Positions 49,832 to 58,513 of a stretch of DNA of 64,000 nt are shown piece by piece. Within the stretch, counting starts at the first letter, position 1. Each line of letters begins with the position of its first letter. This DNA is from JBFWRK01 sp050248955 (GTDB lineage: Bacteria; Actinomycetota; Acidimicrobiia; Acidimicrobiales; Ilumatobacteraceae): positions 186,001-250,000 of the forward strand of contig JBFWRK010000001.1 of the NCBI GenBank assembly GCA_050248955.1, in the 5' to 3' direction. The notes beneath the pieces were generated by a model. It was not told the origin of the DNA. It made no database searches and saw nothing but the letters and a program-made list of their open reading frames with translations. The position numbers were made by a program, and so were the translations under genes.

Positions 49832-50059
49832 ATGGAGCGACCGATCCGGTTCGAGCACACCCGCTTCCTCGGCGACAAGCGCACCCAGCTCGTGTACGAC
49901 GTGGACGGGTGGGACGACGCGTCGGTGATCGACGAGATCGTTGCCGCCGAGACCGGCACGAGCTTCGGCCCTGACACGCTGGCCGAGGCCCGCAACCGTG
50001 GCTACCGGCTCGCCCGAGATGGGCAGCGCCGGCCCCGCCTCCGCGCGCCGCGATCCTGA
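49832..50059 (+). CDS. hypothetical protein, 75 aa
   Basis: This is a small soluble protein with a well-formed sequence: MERPIRFEHTRFLGDKRTQLVYD, then VIDEIVAAETGTSFGPDTLAEARNRGYRLA, and a short basic tail (RRPRLRAPRS). I do not know its function; no DNA-binding motif is clear. ATG at 49832 has TAGCGT 8 nt upstream and no ribosome-binding site, another possible leaderless start. The alpha/beta-hydrolase-like gene follows after 20 bp, so the two are likely co-transcribed. Confidence 0.65.
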   Translation: MERPIRFEHTRFLGDKRTQLVYDVDGWDDASVIDEIVAAETGTSFGPDTLAEARNRGYRLARDGQRRPRLRAPRS

Positions 50060-50079
50060 GCGACGCAACCAGCGGCGCC

Positions 50080-50865
50080 GTGAACGGCACGTTCGTCTCC
50101 GGCGGCCTGATCCTGCAGCGCTACCTCGCCCGGCCGGTCGGGCTGAAGGAGCGGCTGCCCGGCTTGGTCCTCTGCCACGGCTTCCCCGTCGGTCCGCTCG
50201 ACGCCCGCCGTTCGGCCGGCACCTTCCCCGAGCTGATCGACCGCATCGCGAACGAGATCAAGTTCGCGGCGATGACGTTCACGTTCCGCGGCTGCGGGAA
50301 CAGCGAGGGCAACTTCAGCCTGCAGGGGTGGATCGACGACCTCCGCGCTGCGATCGAGCACCTCATCGACGAAGCCGATCCGAGCGGCATCTGGCTCGTC
50401 GGCACCCACACCGGCGGTTCGCTGGCGACCTGCGTGGCGGCGGACGATCCGCGCGTGAGCGGCGTCGCGCTGCTCGGCGCCCGCGCCGACTTCGACGACT
50501 GGGCCGCCCAACCCCGGCGCTTCCTCGAGCACGCCCGTGAGATCGGCGCCGTGCGCAGCCCCCGGTTCCCCGAGCACTTCGACGAGTGGAGTCGTGAGTT
50601 CCGCCGGTTTCGCCCGACCGATGCGGCCCGCCGCTACGCGCCGCGGCCGATGCTCGTGCTGCACGGGGACGACGACGACTCCGTGCCCTCGTCCGATGCC
50701 CGGCAGCTCGTCCAGGCGCACGGGTCGGCCGAGCTGCGGATCATCAGCGGCGCCGGCCATCGCCTCCGTCACGACCCGCGCGCGATGGCGATCCTGCTCG
50801 GCTGGCTGGAGCGACAGAAGAACATGAGCGTCGAGGTGCCGTCGGCCGAGCCGAGGAACGCATGA
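50080..50865 (+). CDS. alpha/beta hydrolase-fold protein lacking the nucleophilic serine
   Basis: This 261-residue protein has the dienelactone hydrolase/KANL3-like alpha/beta fold: LVLCHGFPVGPLDARRSAGTFPELIDRIA, then AMTFTFRGCGNSEGNFSLQGWIDDLRAAIEHL. The nucleophile elbow, expected as G-x-S-x-G, reads VGTHTGGSL, with His in place of Ser. An acid (LHGDDDDSVP) and a histidine (ISGAGHRLRHD) are in the usual places. So it may be a non-catalytic member, or the downstream Ser could be used; both are inference. GTG at 50080 follows the small gene by 20 bp, and the methyltransferase starts 16 bp after its end. Confidence 0.8.
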   Translation: MNGTFVSGGLILQRYLARPVGLKERLPGLVLCHGFPVGPLDARRSAGTFPELIDRIANEIKFAAMTFTFRGCGNSEGNFSLQGWIDDLRAAIEHLIDEADPSGIWLVGTHTGGSLATCVAADDPRVSGVALLGARADFDDWAAQPRRFLEHAREIGAVRSPRFPEHFDEWSREFRRFRPTDAARRYAPRPMLVLHGDDDDSVPSSDARQLVQAHGSAELRIISGAGHRLRHDPRAMAILLGWLERQKNMSVEVPSAEPRNA

Positions 50866-50881
50866 ACGGGAGTGTGCACGC

Positions 50882-51856
50882 ATGAGTCTTCGCTCGAACC
50901 GCCGGCTGCGGGGCCTCGCTCGTCGCCTCCCGCTGATCCGCGCCTACGAGAAGCGGATCGCCGCACTCACCGCCCAGGTGGGCGAGATCAGCGGCGCGAC
51001 CGGCGACGGCGCCCCGATGTGGGTGCCACCCGGGCACTTCTACTCGCCGATCCCTGCGCTCAGCGACCTGCGCGCCCGTGAACAGCAGATCTTCGGACGC
51101 GACCCGACGGACGTACCGGGCATCGATCTCCGGCTCGATGCTCAGCGATCGCTGCTCGACGCGCTCGAGCCGCTGCAAGAAGGTGTGAGCTTCCCCCGCA
51201 CCGAGGTCGAGGCCCGCGCTGCGTGCGCCCGCTTCTGGTCCGACAACATCCCGTTCGGCTCGGGCGACGCGCTGTTCCTCACGCTGCTGCTGCGCCATCT
51301 GCGCCCGCGCCGGCTGATCGAGCTCGGCTGCGGCTTCTCGTCCGCGTGCACGCTCGACGCGCGTGACCGCTACCTGGACGGTGTCCTCGACGTCACGTTC
51401 GTCGACCCGTACCCGCAGCTGCTCGAGTCGCTCGTGCGTGAGCGCGATCGGAGCTCGGCGCGCGTGCTGACGATGGCGACACAGGACGTCCCGCTCGACG
51501 TCGTCCGCGAGCTCGAAGCCGGCGACGTGCTGTTCGTCGACTCGACCCACGTGTGCCGGACCGGCAGCGATGTGAACCGGATCGTCTTCGAACTGCTGCC
51601 CGCGCTCGCGCCCGGAGTCGTCGTGCACTTCCACGACATGTTCCCGGGCTTCGAATACCCGGCCCCGTGGGTGTTCGAGGGGCGGTCGTGGACGGAGCTG
51701 TACCTCGTGCGCGCCTTCCTGCAGTACAACGACAGCTTCGAGATCATGCTGTGGCCGAACCTGTTGGCGATGCTCGACCACCACGAAGTGGTGCGCCGCT
51801 TCCCGCTCGCCGGCGCGAACATCGGTGGCAGCCTGTGGCTGCGCAAGGTGAAGTGA
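50882..51856 (+). CDS. SAM-dependent methyltransferase (Methyltransf_24-like)
   Basis: This is a 324-residue Rossmann methyltransferase. The SAM motif is LIELGCGFSSACTLDARDRYL near residue 150 (E-x-G-C-G-x-S), followed by VTFVDPYPQLLESL, GDVLFVDSTHVCRTGSDVNRIV and GVVVHFHDMFPGFEYPAPWVF. The DSTH-x18-HFHD arrangement is typical of the type seen near glycan clusters, acting perhaps on sugars or a polyketide/phenolic head group. The N-terminal 100 residues form a helical extension beginning with a coiled segment (YEKRIAALTAQVGEI). It precedes three glycosyltransferase genes. Confidence 0.83.
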   Translation: MSLRSNRRLRGLARRLPLIRAYEKRIAALTAQVGEISGATGDGAPMWVPPGHFYSPIPALSDLRAREQQIFGRDPTDVPGIDLRLDAQRSLLDALEPLQEGVSFPRTEVEARAACARFWSDNIPFGSGDALFLTLLLRHLRPRRLIELGCGFSSACTLDARDRYLDGVLDVTFVDPYPQLLESLVRERDRSSARVLTMATQDVPLDVVRELEAGDVLFVDSTHVCRTGSDVNRIVFELLPALAPGVVVHFHDMFPGFEYPAPWVFEGRSWTELYLVRAFLQYNDSFEIMLWPNLLAMLDHHEVVRRFPLAGANIGGSLWLRKVK

Positions 51857-51877
51857 GCGCGTGCGGCTGGTGACGCC

Positions 51878-53272
51878 GTGACCGCCGTGCCGTTCGTGCG
51901 GGTCGTGGTGCTGAACTTCGACGGTGGCGCGATGACGCTCGACTGCCTCGACGCGCTCGCCCGCACCGACTGGCCGGCAGACCGGCTGGAGATCGTGCTC
52001 GTCGACAACGGATCCGTCGACGGCGTGCTCGACGAGGTCCGCCGCCGCCATCCGCAGGTGCGCGTGCTCGAGCCGCTGTCGAACCTCGGATTCGCCGGCG
52101 GCTGCAATCTCGGCATCCGGGCGGTCGGTGCGTGGGACTACGTCGCGCTGGTCAACAACGACGCAGTCGTCGAGCCCGGCTGGCTGGCTCCGCTCGTCGA
52201 CGCCCTGGAGGCCGATCCGGCGCTCGGTGCCGCTGCGGCGAAGATCCTGTTCGCGGAGCGCTACGTCGGCGTCGAGCTCGATGTCCCCGACGCCGGCCCG
52301 ATCGCGGGAGGCGATGGTCGCCGGTTGGGGGTGAAGGTCACCGCGGTTCGCATCGACGGCGAACGAGACGATGCCCGGGTGACGACGGACGAGGGGTTCC
52401 ACGCACCCGATCCGCCGGCGTCGGGAGAGGAGATGGCCCGCTGGTCGGGACGCCACGGGGCGCTGCGCATCGAGGTCGCCGACGGCCGTACGCGCCGCAC
52501 GCTCGCGTTGCAGCTCGTCGCCCCCGACCGTCGTCGCGTGCTGATCACGGCCGGTGGTGATCCGGCCCGTCGTGATCCGGCCGACGGACTGGTCCTCTGC
52601 GACGTGGACGCCGGTCCCGCACCGATGTGGGTCGACGTGCCGCTCGACCAGGAGCCGTTCGACGTCGTCAACAACGTCGGCTCGTGCCTCTTCGCCGGGG
52701 GGTACGGCGGTGACCGCGGGTTCCTCGAGCCCGACCACGGGCAGTACGACGAAGCCGCCGACGTGTTCGCGTGGTGCGGGGGCGGCGTGCTGCTCCGCCG
52801 GGCCTACCTCGACGACGTCGGGCTCTTCGACGAGCGCTTGTTCCTCTACTACGAGGACAGCGACCTCTCGTGGCGCGGTCAGCTGCGCGGTTGGCGGTAC
52901 CTGTACGTACCCACGTCGGTGATCCGGCACCGGCACGCAGCCTCCTCCGGCGGACCTGCGTCGCCCGTGTTCCAGTTCCACGTGCAGCGCAATCGGCTGC
53001 TGATGCTGGCGAAGAACGCGCCCGCTCGGGTGGCGACCCGGGCGATGGTCGTGTGGCTCCGCGAGTCGTTCGCGATCGTCCTCGGTGACATCGTGCGGCC
53101 CGTGGTCCGGCTCCGTCGGCCGCGCCTACGGCGGGCGAAGCTGCGGGTCCGCGTGGCGCGCAGCCTCGTCGCGCTGCTCCCGGCGATGATCGCCGATCGC
53201 CGCCGGGCCCGTCCCGCAGTGCCGCGGTCGGCCGTGATGGCGTGGGAGACCAGCAAGGACGGGATGGCATGA
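51878..53272 (+). CDS. family 2 glycosyltransferase with an internal insertion
   Basis: This is a 464-residue GT-A glycosyltransferase of the rhamnosyltransferase (WbbL-like) type. Normal parts are FVRVVVLNFDGGAMTLDCLDAL, SNLGFAGGCNLGIRAVGAWDYVALVNNDAVVEPGWL (D-x-D region NND), and after residue 265 CGGGVLLRRAYLDDVGLFDERLFLYYEDSDLSWRGQLRGWRYLYVPTSVIRH. Residues 125-250 form an inserted beta-rich segment (GDGRRLGVKVTAVRIDG, RTRRTLALQLVAPDRRRV), roughly 120 aa, which splits the GT domain. The donor is unknown. The GT4 gene overlaps its stop (ATGA). Confidence 0.83.
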   Translation: MTAVPFVRVVVLNFDGGAMTLDCLDALARTDWPADRLEIVLVDNGSVDGVLDEVRRRHPQVRVLEPLSNLGFAGGCNLGIRAVGAWDYVALVNNDAVVEPGWLAPLVDALEADPALGAAAAKILFAERYVGVELDVPDAGPIAGGDGRRLGVKVTAVRIDGERDDARVTTDEGFHAPDPPASGEEMARWSGRHGALRIEVADGRTRRTLALQLVAPDRRRVLITAGGDPARRDPADGLVLCDVDAGPAPMWVDVPLDQEPFDVVNNVGSCLFAGGYGGDRGFLEPDHGQYDEAADVFAWCGGGVLLRRAYLDDVGLFDERLFLYYEDSDLSWRGQLRGWRYLYVPTSVIRHRHAASSGGPASPVFQFHVQRNRLLMLAKNAPARVATRAMVVWLRESFAIVLGDIVRPVVRLRRPRLRRAKLRVRVARSLVALLPAMIADRRRARPAVPRSAVMAWETSKDGMA

Positions 53273-54477
53273 CGGCACCGCGCGCGGGCCCGTTGCGGGT
53301 CGCCGTCTACGACCTGCACTGGCAGACCGTCGGCGGAGGCGAGCAGGTCGCCGGTGCGACCGTGGATGCGCTCGTCGCCGCCGGCCACCGCGTCGAGATG
53401 CTCGGACCCGATCCGGTCGACCCGGCGTTCCTGCGCGAGCGGCTCGGCGTCGACGTCGGTGGGGCAGCGTTCCGCGCCGTCGACCGTGAGCTCGGTGCCT
53501 CCGCCGCGAGCGCCGACTACGACCTGTTCGTGAACGTCACGTACCGCTCCACGGCGACGAACCACGCGCCGCGGAGCCTCTACTACGTCCACTTCCCCGA
53601 GCCTCCTCGCTCGCCGCTCGAGTCGTTCGGCGACGTGATCGGCCGCGGCGTCGTCGGCGCGATCGAACGGACTCCGCTGCGCCGCGTCCGGCCCGTCGCC
53701 GTTGCCCGCGACGAGGTGACCCTGCGCACCCGCCAGCACGCGTGGGTCGGGAGCTACCAGCGCTTCGCCGGCAACTCGCGCTTCACGAACGAGTGGATCC
53801 GACGGTTGTGGCATGTCGACCCGGTGCTGCTGTACCCACCGGTGCGCCCGCTCGCCATCACGAGTGCTGCCGACGGAGCCCCTCCGGCCAGGCGCCGGAC
53901 GATCGTCGCCGTCGGCCGGTTCTTCGATGCCCGTCACGGCCATGGCAAGAAGCAGCTCGAGCTCGTGCAGGCGTTCGAGTCGCTCGTGCGCTCCGGCGCG
54001 GCGGAGGGGTGGGAGCTCGTGCTCGTCGGAGGATGTGATGCCGCCAACCGCGACTACCTGCTGGAGGTTCGCCGAGCAGCTGTCGGGCTCCCCGTGACGT
54101 TCCACGTGAACGCGCTCGGCGACGTCGTGCGTGACGTCGTCGGTACGGCGTCGGTGTTCTGGCACGCGGCGGGCTACGGCGAGGATCCACAGCGCCATCC
54201 GGAGCGGTTCGAGCACTTCGGCATCGCGGTGGTCGAGGCGATGTCGGCCGGCGCCGTGCCGGTCGTGTTCGATGCCGCCGGTCCCGCCGAGATCGTCACC
54301 GACGGGGTCTCCGGTCGGCGGTGGCGCACCCCGGACGAGCTCGTCGCGGCGACCGCCGAGCTGCTCCGAGACGAGCCGCTGCGGACGCGGCTGTCGAGCG
54401 GAGCGCTGCGGCGTGCCGAGGAGTTCACCGGCGCCGCGTTTCGTCACGAACTTGTCAAGATCGTGGACGGCCTGTGA
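53269..54477 (+). CDS. family 4 glycosyltransferase
   Basis: This is a 402-residue GT-B glycosyltransferase. The N-terminal Rossmann half starts RVAVYDLHWQTVGGGEQVAGATVDALVAAGHRVEMLG. The C-terminal half has TIVAVGRFFDARHGHGKKQLELVQAFESL, WELVLVGGCDAANRDYLLEVR, and the acceptor/donor motif GYGEDPQRHPERFEHFGIAVVEAMSAGAVPVVFDAAGPAEIV, with the E-x7-E motif intact (FGIAVVE). The overall type is that of bacterial mannosyl- or glucosyltransferases of surface glycans. ATG at 53269 overlaps the previous stop, so the two enzymes are co-translated. Confidence 0.88.
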   Translation: MTAPRAGPLRVAVYDLHWQTVGGGEQVAGATVDALVAAGHRVEMLGPDPVDPAFLRERLGVDVGGAAFRAVDRELGASAASADYDLFVNVTYRSTATNHAPRSLYYVHFPEPPRSPLESFGDVIGRGVVGAIERTPLRRVRPVAVARDEVTLRTRQHAWVGSYQRFAGNSRFTNEWIRRLWHVDPVLLYPPVRPLAITSAADGAPPARRRTIVAVGRFFDARHGHGKKQLELVQAFESLVRSGAAEGWELVLVGGCDAANRDYLLEVRRAAVGLPVTFHVNALGDVVRDVVGTASVFWHAAGYGEDPQRHPERFEHFGIAVVEAMSAGAVPVVFDAAGPAEIVTDGVSGRRWRTPDELVAATAELLRDEPLRTRLSSGALRRAEEFTGAAFRHELVKIVDGL

Positions 54478-54610
54478 CCAGGCGCGTTCGTTCCGTCGGT
54501 GCGTGACCGGCGTCGCGAGTGTTCCCTCGATTGCCGTCTCGGGGTACAAAAGACGAGTCCGCGAGTTCGGCGTCAGGGGCATTCGCCCGTGCACTTGACG
54601 TCGTCGCGGC

Positions 54611-54634
54611 AGGCCCGGTTCGCCCGCCGGGCCT
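54611..54634. terminator. hairpin AGGCCCGG-N8-CCGGGCCT
   Basis: An 8-bp perfect stem in the gap after the GT4 gene, no T-run. Together with the larger palindrome that follows, it would end transcription of both converging units. The remaining 190 bp of the gap show nothing recognisable. Confidence 0.5.
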
Positions 54635-54649
54635 ACCGCACGTCATCGG

Positions 54650-54677
54650 CCTCAGCTGAGCGAGCGCTCAGCTGAGG
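54650..54677. terminator. perfect 13-bp palindrome at the convergent gene end
   Basis: CCTCAGCTGAGCG-AG-CGCTCAGCTGAGG is a perfect inverted repeat. It includes the stop codon (54668-54670) of the minus-strand glycosyltransferase and is likely a bidirectional terminator. Confidence 0.6.
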
Positions 54678-55879
54678 TCGATGCGTTTGTCCATGCCGAG
54701 GATCGAGAGGAAGAAGCTCCCGAGCACGGTCGAGAAGCCGAGGATCAGGCCGAGCGCCGCCGGGACGACGACGCGCAGCTGCTGCCCGGGGTCGAGCTCA
54801 CCGAAGCCCTGGTCGCGCCAGCGCAGGAACGACACGAGCGCGGCAGCGAGGCCGACGAGGAGCACCAGCAGGCCGACGATCAGGCCCCGCTCGAGCTGGA
54901 ACTGCCCGCCGAGGCGATCGATGCGATCGTCCGGCGGCAGGAAGCCCTTCGCGACGGCGTAGATCTTCGTGAACAGCGCGAACATCACGGCCTGGTGGCC
55001 GATGATCGTGAGCGCCATGGCGTACACGAGCGCGCTGAGATCGAACGTGGCGTCGCCGATCCGTACGTCGGTGATGACGAGCGTCGTCGTGAGCGCGAGC
55101 CCGACGGCGAACATGACGAACCCCGGGATCAGGAACAGCCATCGTGGGCTGTACAGCAGGAGGAACCGCAGGTGCCGCCAGCCGTCGTGCCAGGTGCGCA
55201 GGTGGGGCTTGCGGGTCCGTCCGTCCGGGCGGAGCGTCGTCGGCACCTCACGCAGGTCGAGGTCCCGCAGGCCGGCGCGGACGACCATCTCGCTGGCGAA
55301 CTCCATGCCGCTCGTGCGCAGGCCGAGCGCCTCGATCCGGTCCTTGCGGAACCCGCGGAGCCCGCAGTGGAAGTCCTGGACCTGGAGCCGGAAGAAGACC
55401 CGCCCGATCGTCGAGAGCACGGGGTTGCCGAGGTAGCGGTGGAGGAACGGCATCGCGCCCGGCTCGATGCCCCCGCGGAACCGGTTGCCCATCACGAGGT
55501 CGGCACCGTCGCGCAGCTCGTCGACGAATGCGCCGAGGTCGGTGAAGTCGTAGCTGTCGTCGGCATCGCCCATGATGACGAACCGGCCTCTGGCAGCGGC
55601 GATCCCACCGCGTAGCGCGGCGCCATATCCTTTGGCGGTCACGTCGACGACCCGCGCGCCCGCCGCTGCAGCGAGCGCCTGGGACCCGTCGGTCGATCCG
55701 TTGTCGGCGACCACTACTTCCCCCGCGACGCCGTTCGCGTCCATCCAGGAGCGCGCCTTGCGCACGCAGGTGGCCACGGTCTCCGCCTCGTTCAGGCACG
55801 GCATGAGCACGGTGAGCTCGAGTTGCTCGCTGCGGGGCGTCGGTGTCGGCTGGGTCACGGGATGGGGGAGGCTCGGCAT
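54668..55879 (-). CDS. membrane family 2 glycosyltransferase (polyprenyl-phosphate sugar synthase-like)
   Basis: This is a 403-residue DPM1/GtrB-like glycosyltransferase. The GT-A domain has LTVLMPCLNEAETVATCVRKA, VVVADNGSTDGSQALAAAAGARVV, MGDADDSYDFTDLGAFVDEL (D-x-D) and GLRGFRKDRIEALGLRTSGMEFASEMVVRA. Four membrane spans follow in the C-terminal 150 residues (WLFLIPGFVMFAVGLAL, ALVYAMALTIIGHQAVMFALF, GLIVGLLVLLVGLAAALVSFL, AALGLILGFSTVLGSFFLSIL). It would attach a sugar to a polyprenyl phosphate. It is divergent from the UDP-glucose dehydrogenase gene. A short palindrome covers its stop codon. Confidence 0.88.
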   Translation of the reverse strand: MPSLPHPVTQPTPTPRSEQLELTVLMPCLNEAETVATCVRKARSWMDANGVAGEVVVADNGSTDGSQALAAAAGARVVDVTAKGYGAALRGGIAAARGRFVIMGDADDSYDFTDLGAFVDELRDGADLVMGNRFRGGIEPGAMPFLHRYLGNPVLSTIGRVFFRLQVQDFHCGLRGFRKDRIEALGLRTSGMEFASEMVVRAGLRDLDLREVPTTLRPDGRTRKPHLRTWHDGWRHLRFLLLYSPRWLFLIPGFVMFAVGLALTTTLVITDVRIGDATFDLSALVYAMALTIIGHQAVMFALFTKIYAVAKGFLPPDDRIDRLGGQFQLERGLIVGLLVLLVGLAAALVSFLRWRDQGFGELDPGQQLRVVVPAALGLILGFSTVLGSFFLSILGMDKRIDLS

Positions 55880-55966
55880 CGTCGGGCGCGGTTGGGCGCA
55901 TGCCGTGGGCGCACGCTAGCGAAGGATGCTCCCGTCGACCTACGGAACAACCGGGTGTTGCTTCTC

Positions 55967-55972
55967 TAGGAT
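55967..55972 (+). promoter_or_regulatory. putative -10 hexamer TAGGAT, leaderless start
   Basis: TAGGAT lies exactly 6 nt before the GTG start at 55979, with no ribosome-binding site. Confidence 0.5.
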
Positions 55973-55978
55973 CGTCGG

Positions 55979-57243
55979 GTGAGCAAAGTTGCGGTCATCG
56001 GAGCGGGCTACGTCGGACTGACCACGGCGGTGTGCTTCGCGCACCTCGGTCACGAGGTGATCTGTGCGGACATCGATCCCGAGCGGGTCGATCGGTTGCA
56101 GCGCGGTGAGGTGCCGATCGTCGAGGCCGGACTGGACACGATGATGACGGAGGGCCTGCGCAGTGGCCGGCTTCGCTTCGTCCTCGGCGCCGAAGCGGCG
56201 GCGGAAGGGTGCGACTTCATCTACCTGTGCGTGCCGACGCCGCAGGGCGAGGACGGCTCGGCCGACCTGAGCTACATCGTGACGGCAGCACGCTCGATCG
56301 CCCCGGTGCTCACATCCGAGTCGATCGTGATCAACAAGTCGACTGTGCCGGTCGGCTCGACGAAGGTGGTCGAGAAGGCGCTCGGCCGATCGGACATCAG
56401 CGTGGTCTCGAACCCGGAGTTCCTGCGCGAGGGCTCGGCGGTGCACGACTTCCTCAACCCCGACCGCATCGTGATCGGCAGCGACGACCAGGCGGCCGCG
56501 ATTCGTGTCGCCACGCTCTACCTCGGGGTACCGGCGCCGCTGATCGTCACCAACCCGGCGTCGGCCGAGACGATCAAGTACGCCGCGAACGCGTTCCTCG
56601 CCACCAAGATCTCCTTCATCAACGCGGTCGCCGCCGTGTGCGAGGCCGTCGGCGCGGACGTCAACGACGTGGTGCTCGGCATCGGCTACGACAAGCGGAT
56701 CGGCCAGGAGTTCCTGAAGCCCGGTCCCGGTTGGGGCGGCTCGTGCTTCCCGAAGGACACCAGGGCGATGGTCCACATCGCGGAGACCGCCGGCTACGAC
56801 TTCCAGCTCCTCCGCGGCGTCATCAACGTGAACGACCAGCAGCGCGAGCGCATCGTCGCGAAGATCCTCGACGCGGCAGGCGGCTCGCTGCAAGGTCGTG
56901 TGGTCGCCGTGTGGGGGCTCACCTTCAAGGCTCGCACCGACGACCTGCGCGAGTCGCCGTCGCTGGCGATCGTGCAGCGACTCGTCGAGGAAGGCGCCAC
57001 CGTCCGCGGCTACGACCCGACCGTCACGACGCCGCTCGCCGGGATCGACGTCGCGGCCGACGCCTACGACGCCTGTGACGGGGCGGACGTGCTCGCCGTG
57101 CTCACCGAGTGGGACGAGTTCCGGTGGCTCGACGCCGACAAGGTCGGCGATGCGATGACATTCCGCAAGGTGGTCGACGCCCGCAACCTGCTCGACCGGT
57201 CGGCGTTCATCCGCGCCGGGTTCGACTTCCAGGGCATCGGCAG

Positions 57244-57247
<4 letters not shown>
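55979..57247 (+). CDS. ugd: UDP-glucose/GDP-mannose 6-dehydrogenase family enzyme
   Basis: This is a 422-residue NAD-dependent nucleotide-sugar dehydrogenase, probably making UDP-glucuronate. The dinucleotide motif is VAVIGAGYVGLTTAVCFAHLGHEV, followed by FIYLCVPTPQGEDGSADLS and NPEFLREGSAVHDFLNPDRIVIG. The catalytic cysteine is C256 in GPGWGGSCFPKDTRAM, and WGLTFKARTDDLRESPSLAIV is the C-terminal domain signature. The next gene, a UDP-glucuronate decarboxylase-like enzyme, overlaps its stop (GTGA), which favours UDP-glucose over GDP-mannose as substrate. Confidence 0.9.
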
Positions 57248-58194
<947 letters not shown>

Positions 58195-58513
58195 CCGCGC
58201 GAAGCGTGCCCCGGCACGTCCCGCCTCGCTCTGCTCGCCTCGCCGTGGCCCCGCACTGCTCGCCTCGCCCTGCCCTGCCCTGCCCTGCTCGCCCTGCTCG
58301 CCTCGCCCCGGCACGTCCCGCCTCGCCCTGCTCGCGTCCGCTACATGTCAGCGTCAGGCGTTCCTGCCAGCGAATCGGTGGATCGGCGCGGGATCGCTGA
58401 CGCGAAGCACCGTTGCTGACGTGATCGCGATTCGCCGACGCGGCCACGCCGCCAGGATCGGTCGGTTCGGACGGATCGGTTCGGACGGCGGTGATCGGAC
58501 AGCCCGTGAGGAG
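58195..58513. other. 319-bp gap with C/T-rich repeats and inverted repeats
   Basis: The first half is a low-complexity tract of CTGCC, CTGCTCGC and CTCGCC words; the 21-bp word at 58209-58229 is repeated exactly at 58306-58326. The second half carries inverted repeats (GTCAGCG at 58347-58353 and CGCTGAC at 58395-58401). No gene was found on either strand. Confidence 0.65.
58205..58335. repeat. pyrimidine-rich tandem repeat tract
   Basis: Strand-biased stretch almost free of A on the plus strand, composed of imperfect CTCGCC/CTGCC repeats and flanked by an exact 21-bp direct repeat 97 bp apart. It may form a structured or slippage-prone region. Confidence 0.7.

Noticed and set aside
50744..52981. 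Open frame of 745 codons on the minus strand
   Set aside because: Antisense to a hydrolase, a methyltransferase and a glycosyltransferase, all with clear motifs; no motif of its own.
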